From NCBI GenBank assembly GCA_964516435.1, contig CAZEZP010000060.1, positions 7,072 through 71,071 on the forward strand: a DNA stretch of 64,000 nucleotides, in the 5' to 3' direction. The notes beneath the pieces are model-generated. The model saw only the letters and a program-made list of their open reading frames with translations, did no database searches and was not told where the DNA came from. Source of the stretch: HGW-17 sp964516435 (GTDB lineage Bacteria; Myxococcota_A; Polyangia; HGW-17). Both the position numbers and the translations under genes were made by a program. Within the stretch, counting starts at the first letter, position 1. Each line of letters starts with the position of its first letter. Below are positions 25,532-33,179 of this stretch, one piece after another.

Positions 25532-27031
25532 TCAATAACAAGCCCCGTAAGGACTGGAGCCCCAGGATCCGATGGTATGGCAGGCGGTTCCCATCGGGCA
25601 GTCGGGCATCACGAGGAAGCACAAGCGCATGCATTCATGGGGAATGGCAGCATTGCAAAAAAGGCCCTGCGCGCATTCGGCTTCGGACGTGCAGGATTCT
25701 CCGACCGTCTTCGCGCCCTGCGATGTCTGGCAACGTCCGACATAACCGGTGGCGCGGTCGAACACGCAGTATGGACTGGAAAGAGAACTGCATCCTTCAT
25801 TCGTGAACACGTTGCAGTCCCCGCAGGTATCGGTGTTGGTGCCGCCCAGGCATTCGCCGTCGGTGCAGTCGGGATAGCCGTCTCCGTCGTCATCCGTGCC
25901 GTTCCTGCAGATCTCCTGTACCGTCGTAGCGCACGTCAAGGAAATCGTGAAAGGCCCCGGGTTCTGCCAGGTATCCACTATCAAATAGTTGTTTCCGCTG
26001 CTTACAAACGTTATGGAATCCTCCTGGCCAGGATTATTGATGCTGTACTGCGTGCAGGTCGTGGAGCAGGTGCCCGAACCCAGGAAAATGTCCAGATCGC
26101 GCTGGAGATCCTGCGGGTTCACGCGCACGGTGGCCGTGTTACCGGCCGGCACCTGCAGGTGGAAGGCCACCTCGGGTCCCGTGAACCCAGAATTGGAAGA
26201 ATAGCAGGAATACGACGTGTAGCGCGTATAGCCGTTCGCGGTGGAGCCCAGCATCGACTGGCCGCAGGAAATGGGGGTGATGTTGTCGCAGGCCGTCTGG
26301 CACGCGGAGGTATTCACGCATTCGAGATCATTGCAGTCCACGGCCCCATCCCCATCGTCATCCTGCCCGTTGGTGCAGTTTTCCGGCTGGCAGTCGGGCG
26401 CCTGCGCGCAATCCGAATCGTCGCAGTCCGCGTCCCCGTCCCCGTCGTCGTCCGTGCCGTTGTCGCAGATCTCTTCCAACTGGCAGTCGGGCGCCTGCGC
26501 GCAGTCCGGATCCGCGCAGTCCGCGTCCCCGTCCCCGTCATCGTCCGTGCCGTTGTCGCAGATCTCTTCCAACTGGCAGTCGGGCGCCTGCGCGCAGTCC
26601 GGATCCGCGCAGTCCGCGTCCCCATCCCCGTCATCGTCCGTGCCGTTGTCGCAGATCTCTTCCAACTGGCAGTCGGGCGCCTGCGCGCAGTCCGGATCCG
26701 CGCAGTCCACGTCTCCATCTTCGTCGTCGTCCATGCCGTTGTTGCAGATCTCCACCGGTTGGCAGTTGGATGCCGAGGCGCAGTCCGAATCGGTGCAGTC
26801 CGCATCCCCGTCGCCATCGTCATCCCGGCCGTTGTTGCAGATCTCCACCGGGCCATGCTGGCAGGCGGGCGTTTCCCGGCAGTCGGCATCGAGGCAGTCC
26901 ACGTATCCGTCGGCATCGTTGTCGACGCCGTCGTCACAGGCGGACTCCCGTTCGGGACGAAGCCCCGACGTGTCGAACGCACAGGCCGTGAAAATCCACG
27001 CGACGAGCGAGATTACCAGAAGAATGCGCAT
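25532..27031 (-). CDS. Cys/Asp-rich repeat lipoprotein with a PPC-like domain
   Basis: A lipoprotein signal ends WIFTAC (Cys 17). About eight repeats follow in the first half, of the form C-D-N-G-x-D-D-D-x-D-G-x-x-D-C-x-D-x-D-C. The Asp pattern resembles thrombospondin type 3 or EF-like calcium loops; four central repeats are nearly identical in DNA. A beta-sandwich (about 255-365, VPAGNTATVRVNP ... DLDIFLGSGTC) resembles a pre-peptidase C-terminal domain. One more Asp repeat and a Cys-rich end (SEAECAQGLFCN) complete the 499 residues. GAGGAG precedes the ATG at 27029-27031. A calcium-stabilised surface or adhesion protein is inferred. Confidence 0.8.
   Translation of the reverse strand: MRILLVISLVAWIFTACAFDTSGLRPERESACDDGVDNDADGYVDCLDADCRETPACQHGPVEICNNGRDDDGDGDADCTDSDCASASNCQPVEICNNGMDDDEDGDVDCADPDCAQAPDCQLEEICDNGTDDDGDGDADCADPDCAQAPDCQLEEICDNGTDDDGDGDADCADPDCAQAPDCQLEEICDNGTDDDGDGDADCDDSDCAQAPDCQPENCTNGQDDDGDGAVDCNDLECVNTSACQTACDNITPISCGQSMLGSTANGYTRYTSYSCYSSNSGFTGPEVAFHLQVPAGNTATVRVNPQDLQRDLDIFLGSGTCSTTCTQYSINNPGQEDSITFVSSGNNYLIVDTWQNPGPFTISLTCATTVQEICRNGTDDDGDGYPDCTDGECLGGTNTDTCGDCNVFTNEGCSSLSSPYCVFDRATGYVGRCQTSQGAKTVGESCTSEAECAQGLFCNAAIPHECMRLCFLVMPDCPMGTACHTIGSWGSSPYGACY
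26387..26758. repeat. Four tandem 93-bp coding repeats
   Basis: The mark CTGGCAG recurs at 26387, 26480, 26573 and 26666, exactly 93 bp apart. Each unit encodes 31 residues of the Asp/Cys repeat in the minus-strand lipoprotein. The copies are near-identical at the DNA level while flanking repeats have diverged, indicating recent duplication or gene conversion and likely length variation. Confidence 0.9.
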
Positions 27032-27134
27032 GCAGGCTCCTCGATGGCGTATACCATCCAAACACCATCATCGTCGGACAACGACGGAAGTATACCACCA
27101 GAACAAAGAAAAGTGCGTTTTTTTTCGATTCAGC

Positions 27135-27162
27135 TTGACAGGCATCCGCAAAAAGGCATAAA
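27135..27162 (+). promoter_or_regulatory. tRNA-Val promoter
   Basis: A perfect TTGACA (27135-27140) and CATAAA (27157-27162) are 16 bp apart and end 13 bp before the tRNA. This places the start a few bases upstream of the mature 5' end. Confidence 0.7.
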
Positions 27163-27175
27163 TGCCAACCCGCGA

Positions 27176-27250
27176 GGGCGTGTAACTCAGCGGAAGAGTG
27201 CAATCCTCACACGGTTGAAGCCGTTGGTTCGAACCCAACCACGCCCACCA
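27176..27250 (+). tRNA. tRNA-Val (anticodon CAC)
   Basis: The 75-base gene folds fully: acceptor GGGCGTG/CACGCCC, D stem ACTC/GAGT, anticodon stem CAATC/GGTTG with loop CTCACAC, T stem GTTGG/CCAAC with TTCGAAC, and an encoded ACCA end. Anticodon CAC reads GUG valine codons. It is a single gene, opposite in direction to both neighbours. Confidence 0.96.
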
Positions 27251-27298
27251 ATTCCCTTCCTGCTGCAAACGCGTGGATTTCCGGCATCCAGCTGTGGT

Positions 27299-27877
27299 TC
27301 ATTCCTGGATCGCGACGGGTTCGTGCGCCAGCCACAGTTCGCACACCCGGTGGATGATGCGGGCGGTGGCGCCCCAGATGCGGGTGTCCGCCACGGGATA
27401 GGCCAGTTCCGCCACGGGCGGCAGACGGCCGGCATACCCGCGCCGCACATGCATTTCCAGCGTCGGTAGCACCGGGAGTTCCAGAACGCGGGCGATCTCC
27501 CCGGAAGAAACGGCCAGTGGCCGCGGCGTCTTCCAGAAGCCCGAAAACGCCTCGATGTCCTTGCCGGCGATGGTGGGGAAATGCCCCAGCGAGCCGAACA
27601 CGTCGACCTCCTCCCGGCCAATGCCCGTTTCCTCCTCCAGTTCGCGGAAGGCCGCATCCAGCGGAGAAGCGTCCGACGCATCGACGTGCCCGCCCGGCAG
27701 CGCCACCTGGTTGGCCCAGGGATAGCCCTGCGTGTCGGTCTTCTGGATCACCAGGACGTGCCAGTCCTGCGGGCGGTAGAACAGCAGGAACACCACCGTG
27801 GCCGTCATGCCTTCGGCCATGTGCGCCTGCAGCGGAGGCGTGCTGGAGAAGATGCGGGCGAGCCGTGCGGGATCCAT
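27299..27877 (-). CDS. Nudix hydrolase, CoA pyrophosphatase-like
   Basis: The 192-residue enzyme has a Nudix box of the CoA-pyrophosphatase type: ALPGGHVDASDASPLDAAF followed by RELEEETGIG. The REL-x-EE-x-G core is intact, and the preceding WANQVALPGG resembles the family's N-terminal signature. Such enzymes hydrolyse CoA or related nucleotides to remove damaged or excess cofactor; the exact substrate is not determined. It starts two bases after the prkA stop and must be co-transcribed with it. A much longer reading frame through prkA is only a shadow. Confidence 0.87.
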   Translation of the reverse strand: MDPARLARIFSSTPPLQAHMAEGMTATVVFLLFYRPQDWHVLVIQKTDTQGYPWANQVALPGGHVDASDASPLDAAFRELEEETGIGREEVDVFGSLGHFPTIAGKDIEAFSGFWKTPRPLAVSSGEIARVLELPVLPTLEMHVRRGYAGRLPPVAELAYPVADTRIWGATARIIHRVCELWLAHEPVAIQE

Positions 27878-27879
27878 GC

Positions 27880-30075
27880 TCAGCCATGCTCCCGCACGTA
27901 CCAGTGCAGCAGTTCCAGCATCGCTTCCGGGAAGTATCCCTTCTGCGCCAGGCGTTCCCGCGTGGATTTCACCCATTCCCTGCGCTCGGCGGCCGGCTCG
28001 CGGCCGCTTTCCACCTGTTCCAGCAGTTCCCGCGCCATGGTGGCCAGGGCATTGCGCCGCTCCGACAACTGGCGCTGGATCAGGCGTTCCAGTTCCGGCG
28101 CGAACACGGCCGCCAGATCCACGCGCTCGCCGGCGTGCTCCAGCGTGTAGGCCGCCACCCGCGACAGGCATCCCTTGCGGAACTCGTGCGCATCCTGCGC
28201 GACGTCCAGTTCCCGCTCGAACGCCTGCATCACGTCCTCGGAGGGTGGACGGTATTCGCCCGTGACGGGGTCCTTGATCTTTTCCCTGCGGATGTAATGC
28301 GTCACCAGTTGGATGTAGTTTTCCAACCGCGCCAGGAAGTCTTCCGTCTCCACCAGGTTGGCCGCCTCCCACAGGTCGCGCTCCATGCGCCGGCGCCAGA
28401 ACGTGCGCACGGCCTCCAGAATGTACGGCAGGTCGTGATAGCCGCCTTCCTGCGCCGGATAATTGACGAATTCCAGCGTGGCCTTCTGCTTCATCACGGC
28501 CTCGATTTCCGAAAGCACGTGCGCCACGCTCACGAACGTCGTGTCGGGACGCGTGAGCGCCCGCAGCAGAAGCGTCTGCAGCAGGCGCGGGGAAGCGCCG
28601 ATGCCGCCCTCGTAGACCAGTTCCGAGTTCTGCTGGTGCAAAAACTCGGGCAGCAGCCGGTGGGCGGCGCGCGCCTGCTCGGCCGTGAAGGATTCGGGCA
28701 GTTGCAGATCCCCGTACCACAGGGCTTTCTCCAGCACGTTGAGCGTGAGCAGGCGGGCGTCCACGTGGTCGCCGGCCACCTGCGGGCGCACCAGCCGCGT
28801 CATCACGGCCCACAGTCCCGCGCACTCCAGCACGTGCGGCGCCACCCGCCGCGGCGCGTGCATGCGGGAAAGAACACGCTCCAGGATGGCGGCCTCCTCG
28901 TGGTAGGAGAGCAGGTACGGCATGCGCACGAATTCGCAGCGTCCCTCGAAGGAAGCGAAGTCGGCCGTTTCGGAGAACGCCAGGAACTGCCGGTCGTTGG
29001 CGGAACCCCCATAGAAGAGGTCGAACTGGAGGATGGCGTTCTCCAGGCTCAAAAATCCCTCCTCGAGCGTGGTGATGAGATACTTGAAGCCTTCCAGCGG
29101 CCGCTTGAGGAGATCCGCGAACTCCACCATGCCGCGGTTGGCATCCACGAGATCTCCGCCATAGCGGTACAGTTCCACGTTCTGCAGCGCCGGAGGCAGC
29201 GCCTGGAGGCTGCGGTCCGCGGTGATCTGGCGCAGATGGGCGTCCGCGGTCATCTTGGGCTCCACCGTGACCAGTCCGCGCCGGTAGCGCCGGGAGAGCG
29301 TGAAGCGCTCCACCTGCACGTAGCGCAGCACCCCCGCCGGCCCGTCGGACGAGGCCGCGGCCAGCGTGTCGAAGATCTGGCGGTTGCGCGGGTGCAGATC
29401 GGCCTTCTCCAGCCAGGCCGGGATGGGCACGCCGGGCCCGAGCCATTCGCGCAGGAATGCCACGCGGGAAGCGCGCGGCAGCAGCAGCAGCGGGTGATCC
29501 CGAAACTCGTCCGGCAACAGGGCGTCGATGGCCTCCCCGTCGAGATGGGCGTACGATTCCGCTTCCGCGGAGGCAGGACGGTTCGCCCCCCCGAATCCGA
29601 TGCCGCGGCCGCGCCAGGCCTGGGCGGGAAAAATCCAGTTGAACCGGTACAGCGCGCCCTCCGGAACCTGGGAATACGCTTCCAGGGCCGCCGCGAGCAA
29701 CTGGAAGAACGTGCTCTTGGCGCTGCCGTTGGGTCCGTGGAAGAGGAAGAGCTTGGGGGAGCGCCCGTGCTCCGCCTGTCCCTGCACGAAGGAAAAGAAC
29801 GCGTTCTGCGCTGGCTCGTGGCCGATCAGCGGCATCAGGGTATCGTCGAAGGGCGCATCGAACAGGTTGAACCGGCGGCATGCCTGCCCGTGCCGCATCA
29901 CCGTGGAGGTCCCGAAATGCAGCATGCAGTCGCGCACGTACGCCGTGGCGTTGCGCAACTGGCCGGGGTGTTCACGCACAAACTGCAGATATTCGGCAAA
30001 CGAGAGGATGTGCCGGGCATCGTTCGTCCCCGAGAAGATCTGCGCGGGAAACTGCGGGTCCTTGCCGTGATTCAT
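27880..30075 (-). CDS. prkA: PrkA-family AAA domain serine protein kinase
   Basis: The 731-residue protein has the PrkA AAA domain with Walker A GPNGSAKST (114-122), preceded by FFSFVQGQAEHG and followed by RFNWIFPA. The PrkA C-terminal kinase-like region has GLVTVEPKM, FADLLKRPLEGFKYLITTLEEG and FYGGSANDRQFLAF. Relatives such as E. coli YeaG act in starvation and stress responses. It is about 90 residues longer than typical, mainly in the middle and C terminus. The usual neighbours of this family (YeaH/YhbH and SpoVR proteins) are absent here; it is paired with a Nudix hydrolase instead. The ATG at 30073-30075 follows GAAGGTGGCACG. Confidence 0.85.
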   Translation of the reverse strand: MNHGKDPQFPAQIFSGTNDARHILSFAEYLQFVREHPGQLRNATAYVRDCMLHFGTSTVMRHGQACRRFNLFDAPFDDTLMPLIGHEPAQNAFFSFVQGQAEHGRSPKLFLFHGPNGSAKSTFFQLLAAALEAYSQVPEGALYRFNWIFPAQAWRGRGIGFGGANRPASAEAESYAHLDGEAIDALLPDEFRDHPLLLLPRASRVAFLREWLGPGVPIPAWLEKADLHPRNRQIFDTLAAASSDGPAGVLRYVQVERFTLSRRYRRGLVTVEPKMTADAHLRQITADRSLQALPPALQNVELYRYGGDLVDANRGMVEFADLLKRPLEGFKYLITTLEEGFLSLENAILQFDLFYGGSANDRQFLAFSETADFASFEGRCEFVRMPYLLSYHEEAAILERVLSRMHAPRRVAPHVLECAGLWAVMTRLVRPQVAGDHVDARLLTLNVLEKALWYGDLQLPESFTAEQARAAHRLLPEFLHQQNSELVYEGGIGASPRLLQTLLLRALTRPDTTFVSVAHVLSEIEAVMKQKATLEFVNYPAQEGGYHDLPYILEAVRTFWRRRMERDLWEAANLVETEDFLARLENYIQLVTHYIRREKIKDPVTGEYRPPSEDVMQAFERELDVAQDAHEFRKGCLSRVAAYTLEHAGERVDLAAVFAPELERLIQRQLSERRNALATMARELLEQVESGREPAAERREWVKSTRERLAQKGYFPEAMLELLHWYVREHG

Positions 30076-30226
30076 CGTGCCACCTTCCTTCAGGCGCGAT
30101 GCATTCTAGCAGGGAGATCCGAAGGGGTCACCTGGAAAGCTGGCACGCGCGCGGAGTTCGTGGCATGCTTTCCCGGCGGCTGCCGGGCCTTTTCCCTCAT
30201 GAATGCCGCCGCTGATGGAGGCGTGC

Positions 30227-31309
30227 ATGCGCTGGACACCGTTTCTCGCGGCGATGTGGATGCTGATGGCCTGCTCTCCGGAACGCACCAACTCCGGAAG
30301 CAACAATGAAAACAACAACAACGCAAACAATATAAATAACATTGTAAATAATTCAAATAATAATATAAATAATAATACAAACAACACAAATAATACGAAC
30401 AATACACTTCCGGATGCCGGTCCCGATGCCGACGGCGGGACCACGCCCTGGGTGCGCATCGAAAGCCCCGCTGACGGCGCGGTGGTGGATAATCCGGTGA
30501 CTTTCACCGTGGCGGCCGGAAACGTGGCGCGGGTGCGTCTGTACGCCGACGAATGGGCGCTGGGAGACGCCTGGGACCCGGCCGAGCGCACGACCCACAC
30601 CTACACGTTTTCCGGCGTGGGCTACGAGCGGCACGTGGTGCTGCGCGGCTATGAAGATGCCGGCGCCACGCGGGAGGTCGCCTCCCATGCCATCGTCATC
30701 ACGCCGCGCAATCCCGAACTGGGCGCCTATCTGGGAACCATGTGGAACACGTATTACTATCTGGCCATGGAATCGGATTACAGCGGCCCCGACGACACCA
30801 TCCTCTACGATGCCAACTGCGCTCCCATCGCGCAGGTGCCGGCGGAATTCTCCGACGACGTGTGCATCGAAGGCTCCGGCCGCCTCGCCGATGGACGGGT
30901 CATCAACTACGCGCGCACCTGCAACTGCGGCCGCACGTGCCCAACGGGCGGCATCGTGTGCTACCAGGTGCTGGATGCCACCAACTATCCCTGGGGCATG
31001 GGCAGCGCCTCCAACCCCCTGGAGCCCCTGCGCTCCTGGGCCGTGGACAGTTCCTTCATCGCCCGGGGAACGCTTTTGTACGCCCAGCAGTTCGACGGCG
31101 TGACGATCCCCTCGCATGACGGCCTGGGCGGATTCGTGCACGACGGCTGCTTCCGCGCCGACGACGTGGGCGGATGGATCCAGGGCAACCACTTCGACTT
31201 CTTTGCAGGCACCCACGACATGTGGATCGCTCTCGAAGCCATATTCCCCACCCATTCCAATTTCGACGTCTACGAGGCGCCCGCACGCTGCGCCCACCTG
31301 GCACCCTGA
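30227..31309 (+). CDS. 3D-domain lipoprotein with poly-Asn linker
   Basis: The 360-residue lipoprotein (WMLMAC, Cys 16) has an unusually long Asn-rich linker at residues 23-59. An Ig-like segment follows (RIESPADGAVVDNPVTFTV). The C-terminal domain ends ARGTLLYAQQFDG ... FRADDVGGWIQGNHFDFFAG. The last element carries the three-Asp 3D motif seen at the active site of MltA-type lytic transglycosylases and Rpf-like cell-wall enzymes, so a peptidoglycan role is inferred. A GGAGG site lies six bases before the ATG at 30227. It is divergent from prkA. Confidence 0.8.
   Translation: MRWTPFLAAMWMLMACSPERTNSGSNNENNNNANNINNIVNNSNNNINNNTNNTNNTNNTLPDAGPDADGGTTPWVRIESPADGAVVDNPVTFTVAAGNVARVRLYADEWALGDAWDPAERTTHTYTFSGVGYERHVVLRGYEDAGATREVASHAIVITPRNPELGAYLGTMWNTYYYLAMESDYSGPDDTILYDANCAPIAQVPAEFSDDVCIEGSGRLADGRVINYARTCNCGRTCPTGGIVCYQVLDATNYPWGMGSASNPLEPLRSWAVDSSFIARGTLLYAQQFDGVTIPSHDGLGGFVHDGCFRADDVGGWIQGNHFDFFAGTHDMWIALEAIFPTHSNFDVYEAPARCAHLAP
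30302..30406 (+). repeat. AT-rich AAY-triplet microsatellite encoding poly-Asn
   Basis: This 105-bp stretch is made of AAT/AAC triplets broken by single Ile, Thr, Val, Ser, Ala or Glu codons, in a region otherwise above 60 percent GC. It encodes the linker of the 3D-domain lipoprotein and is expected to be length-variable. Confidence 0.85.
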
Positions 31310-31339
31310 GTCCCCCGCTGCGCCCGGAAGCGGCAACCG

Positions 31340-31354
31340 GCGCGAAAACCGCGC
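31340..31354. terminator. Hairpin between convergent genes
   Basis: GCGCG-AAAAC-CGCGC lies in the 60-bp gap between two converging stop codons (31309 and 31370). It has no T run; it may act as a weak bidirectional terminator. Confidence 0.3.
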
Positions 31355-31369
31355 GGGCCGGGCGGCGGA

Positions 31370-33121
31370 TCACGGCAGGAAATGCAGGCTCTCCACCGGG
31401 CGGCGGGCCAGTTGCGCCAGCACGGGCTTCATTTCGGCCGGCCAGGCGAAGCGCAGGATCACGTTGCGGTCCTCGGGCGCCCCTTCGGCGCCGTCGGGCA
31501 CCCGCCCCTCCTGCACATCCACCAGGCTGTAGAAGCGGCCCGCCTCGGCGGGGGTTCCCGGAGCGATGGCATGATTGACGACGGTGACGTAGATGGAGCC
31601 GGTGCCGTCGCCTTCGTCCACGATCTCGAAGAAACGCATCTGCTGGGGCCATTCCAGCGGCGAAGGCGTCTGCACCTCCCAGTAGCCGTTCTCGGGCCCC
31701 TGCCCGGCCGCGGGCGGATGGGGATAGACGCGGTTCATGTGGCCGTGGCCCACCACGTGCAGGACCACGTACGGACACGCATTCAGCAGCGCCACCAGTT
31801 GCGAGCCCTGGCTGGGAATGTTGTCGGCCTGGTGATGGCTGACCACCACGATGGCCCGGCGCTGGGACGCATAGTGATCCAGCCGCTCCGAAATCCAGGC
31901 CATCTGCGCGGAATCGATCGCACCGGTGGCCTTGTTGGTGACCGTGCAGGCCGTGGTGGTATCCAGCACGATCAGCGAGACGGGCAGCCCGGGAACGGGT
32001 TCGTCCACGCTGTAGTAGTTCAGTCCGGTCTGGAGATTCGCCTGCGTGAAGCCGTGCCCCGGCGGCCCCTGGCGCGTGCTGCCCATCACCATGGACTTGA
32101 ATTCCTGCAGGTCGATGTAGCGGCGCTGGGCGTCGGGCGCCACGCTGGAATTGGTGTAGTAGTCGTCTTCCATGGGCACGTGGCAGCGTTCGGGCGTATC
32201 GGAATAGCAGTAGCCGCCCGGGCAGGGAACAGCGGAAAAGCACGTGGGATCCATGGAGTGTGAAAGCATGGCGGTGGCGGAAGAACCCGTGGGAGAGGCC
32301 AGCACGGAGGACGTGCCCAGGGAGCCCAGCGTCCAGGCGTCGTGGTTGCCCACGCAGATGTACCATGGAACCCGCGGGTCCAGTCCGGCGGCGAGGAAGG
32401 AATCATGCGGATCCACTGGACCCGTCGGAAGCGGATCGTCGTCGGCGCCCGTATCGGGATTCACGCCGTTGCCCTCCACCACGTCGAGGAACCAGCGAAG
32501 TTCGATGTAGAGGTGATTGTCGGTCACGTCCCCCGTGAACACCACGAAATCGTGCGGATGCACGGCCGCGAACTCGTTGAGGGTGCGCATGGCGGCATCC
32601 AGCATGTGGGTGGAGTAGGCATCGTACGGGCGCCACGCGGAAGCCGCCGCGATAGGGCTGTGAATGGCCCGCGCCGGGCTCTCCTCGTCGAGGATGTGGA
32701 CGTCCGTCAATTGCGCGAAGTACGCGAGCGACGAGGGATTCTTCGGTCCCGAGGCCGCCGCGGCCACTCCCCACTCGTCGCGCACGATCCAGGGCTCGCC
32801 GGGACCTTTTTTCGTCAGGCCGAAAAGCGAGCGCAAATCCTCGAATTGTGGTACTTCTTCCAGGCGGCCGCGGATGGTCTCGCGCACGGTGGTCACGGGG
32901 CGCGGCAGCGGCACCTCGGCGTCGGCATCGGCATCCGGAATGTCCAGAACATCGGCATCCGCGACGTCTTCCACGTCCGGGCCGGCATCGGGTTCCGCAT
33001 CCGGATGGTTCCTGTTCTTTTCATGATTGCATGCCGCCGCGGCCGTTCCGACGAGGGTCGCCGTCAGGAAATGGCGCCGCGTGAGTTCCAGGCTCGAAGA
33101 AAAGGAGAACTTCTTGTCCAT
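31370..33121 (-). CDS. Tat-exported metallophosphoesterase lipoprotein
   Basis: The 583-residue protein begins with a twin-arginine signal (LTRRHFLTATLVG) that ends in a lipobox Cys31, then an Asp/Pro/Ala-rich linker. The calcineurin-like phosphoesterase motifs occur in order: LTDVHI (D-x-H), TGDVTDN, GNHDAW, VVSHHQ and GHGHMNRV. These chelate two metal ions. The protein is probably folded with its metals before Tat export. The substrate is unknown (phosphodiester or monoester). The ATG overlaps by a few bases an alternative start of the divergent gene, but is itself preceded by AGGCGATATCC. Confidence 0.9.
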   Translation of the reverse strand: MDKKFSFSSSLELTRRHFLTATLVGTAAAACNHEKNRNHPDAEPDAGPDVEDVADADVLDIPDADADAEVPLPRPVTTVRETIRGRLEEVPQFEDLRSLFGLTKKGPGEPWIVRDEWGVAAAASGPKNPSSLAYFAQLTDVHILDEESPARAIHSPIAAASAWRPYDAYSTHMLDAAMRTLNEFAAVHPHDFVVFTGDVTDNHLYIELRWFLDVVEGNGVNPDTGADDDPLPTGPVDPHDSFLAAGLDPRVPWYICVGNHDAWTLGSLGTSSVLASPTGSSATAMLSHSMDPTCFSAVPCPGGYCYSDTPERCHVPMEDDYYTNSSVAPDAQRRYIDLQEFKSMVMGSTRQGPPGHGFTQANLQTGLNYYSVDEPVPGLPVSLIVLDTTTACTVTNKATGAIDSAQMAWISERLDHYASQRRAIVVVSHHQADNIPSQGSQLVALLNACPYVVLHVVGHGHMNRVYPHPPAAGQGPENGYWEVQTPSPLEWPQQMRFFEIVDEGDGTGSIYVTVVNHAIAPGTPAEAGRFYSLVDVQEGRVPDGAEGAPEDRNVILRFAWPAEMKPVLAQLARRPVESLHFLP

Positions 33122-33179
33122 GGATATCGCCTCGCTCGTATCGAACAGCGCGCCGGAAATCCTCCGGCAAGGAAACAGT

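Noticed and set aside
26387..26758. CRISPR-like array
   Set aside because: Direct repeats have no spacers and lie in frame within a repeat-protein gene.
25430..27469. 679-codon plus-strand frame with Val/Arg-rich repeats
   Set aside because: Antisense of the Asp/Cys repeat gene; its repeat pattern mirrors that gene.
27299..29881. 860-codon frame suggesting a fusion of an unknown protein with the Nudix domain
   Set aside because: The upstream two-thirds is an out-of-frame shadow of prkA; the Nudix start at 27877 lies two bases after the prkA stop.
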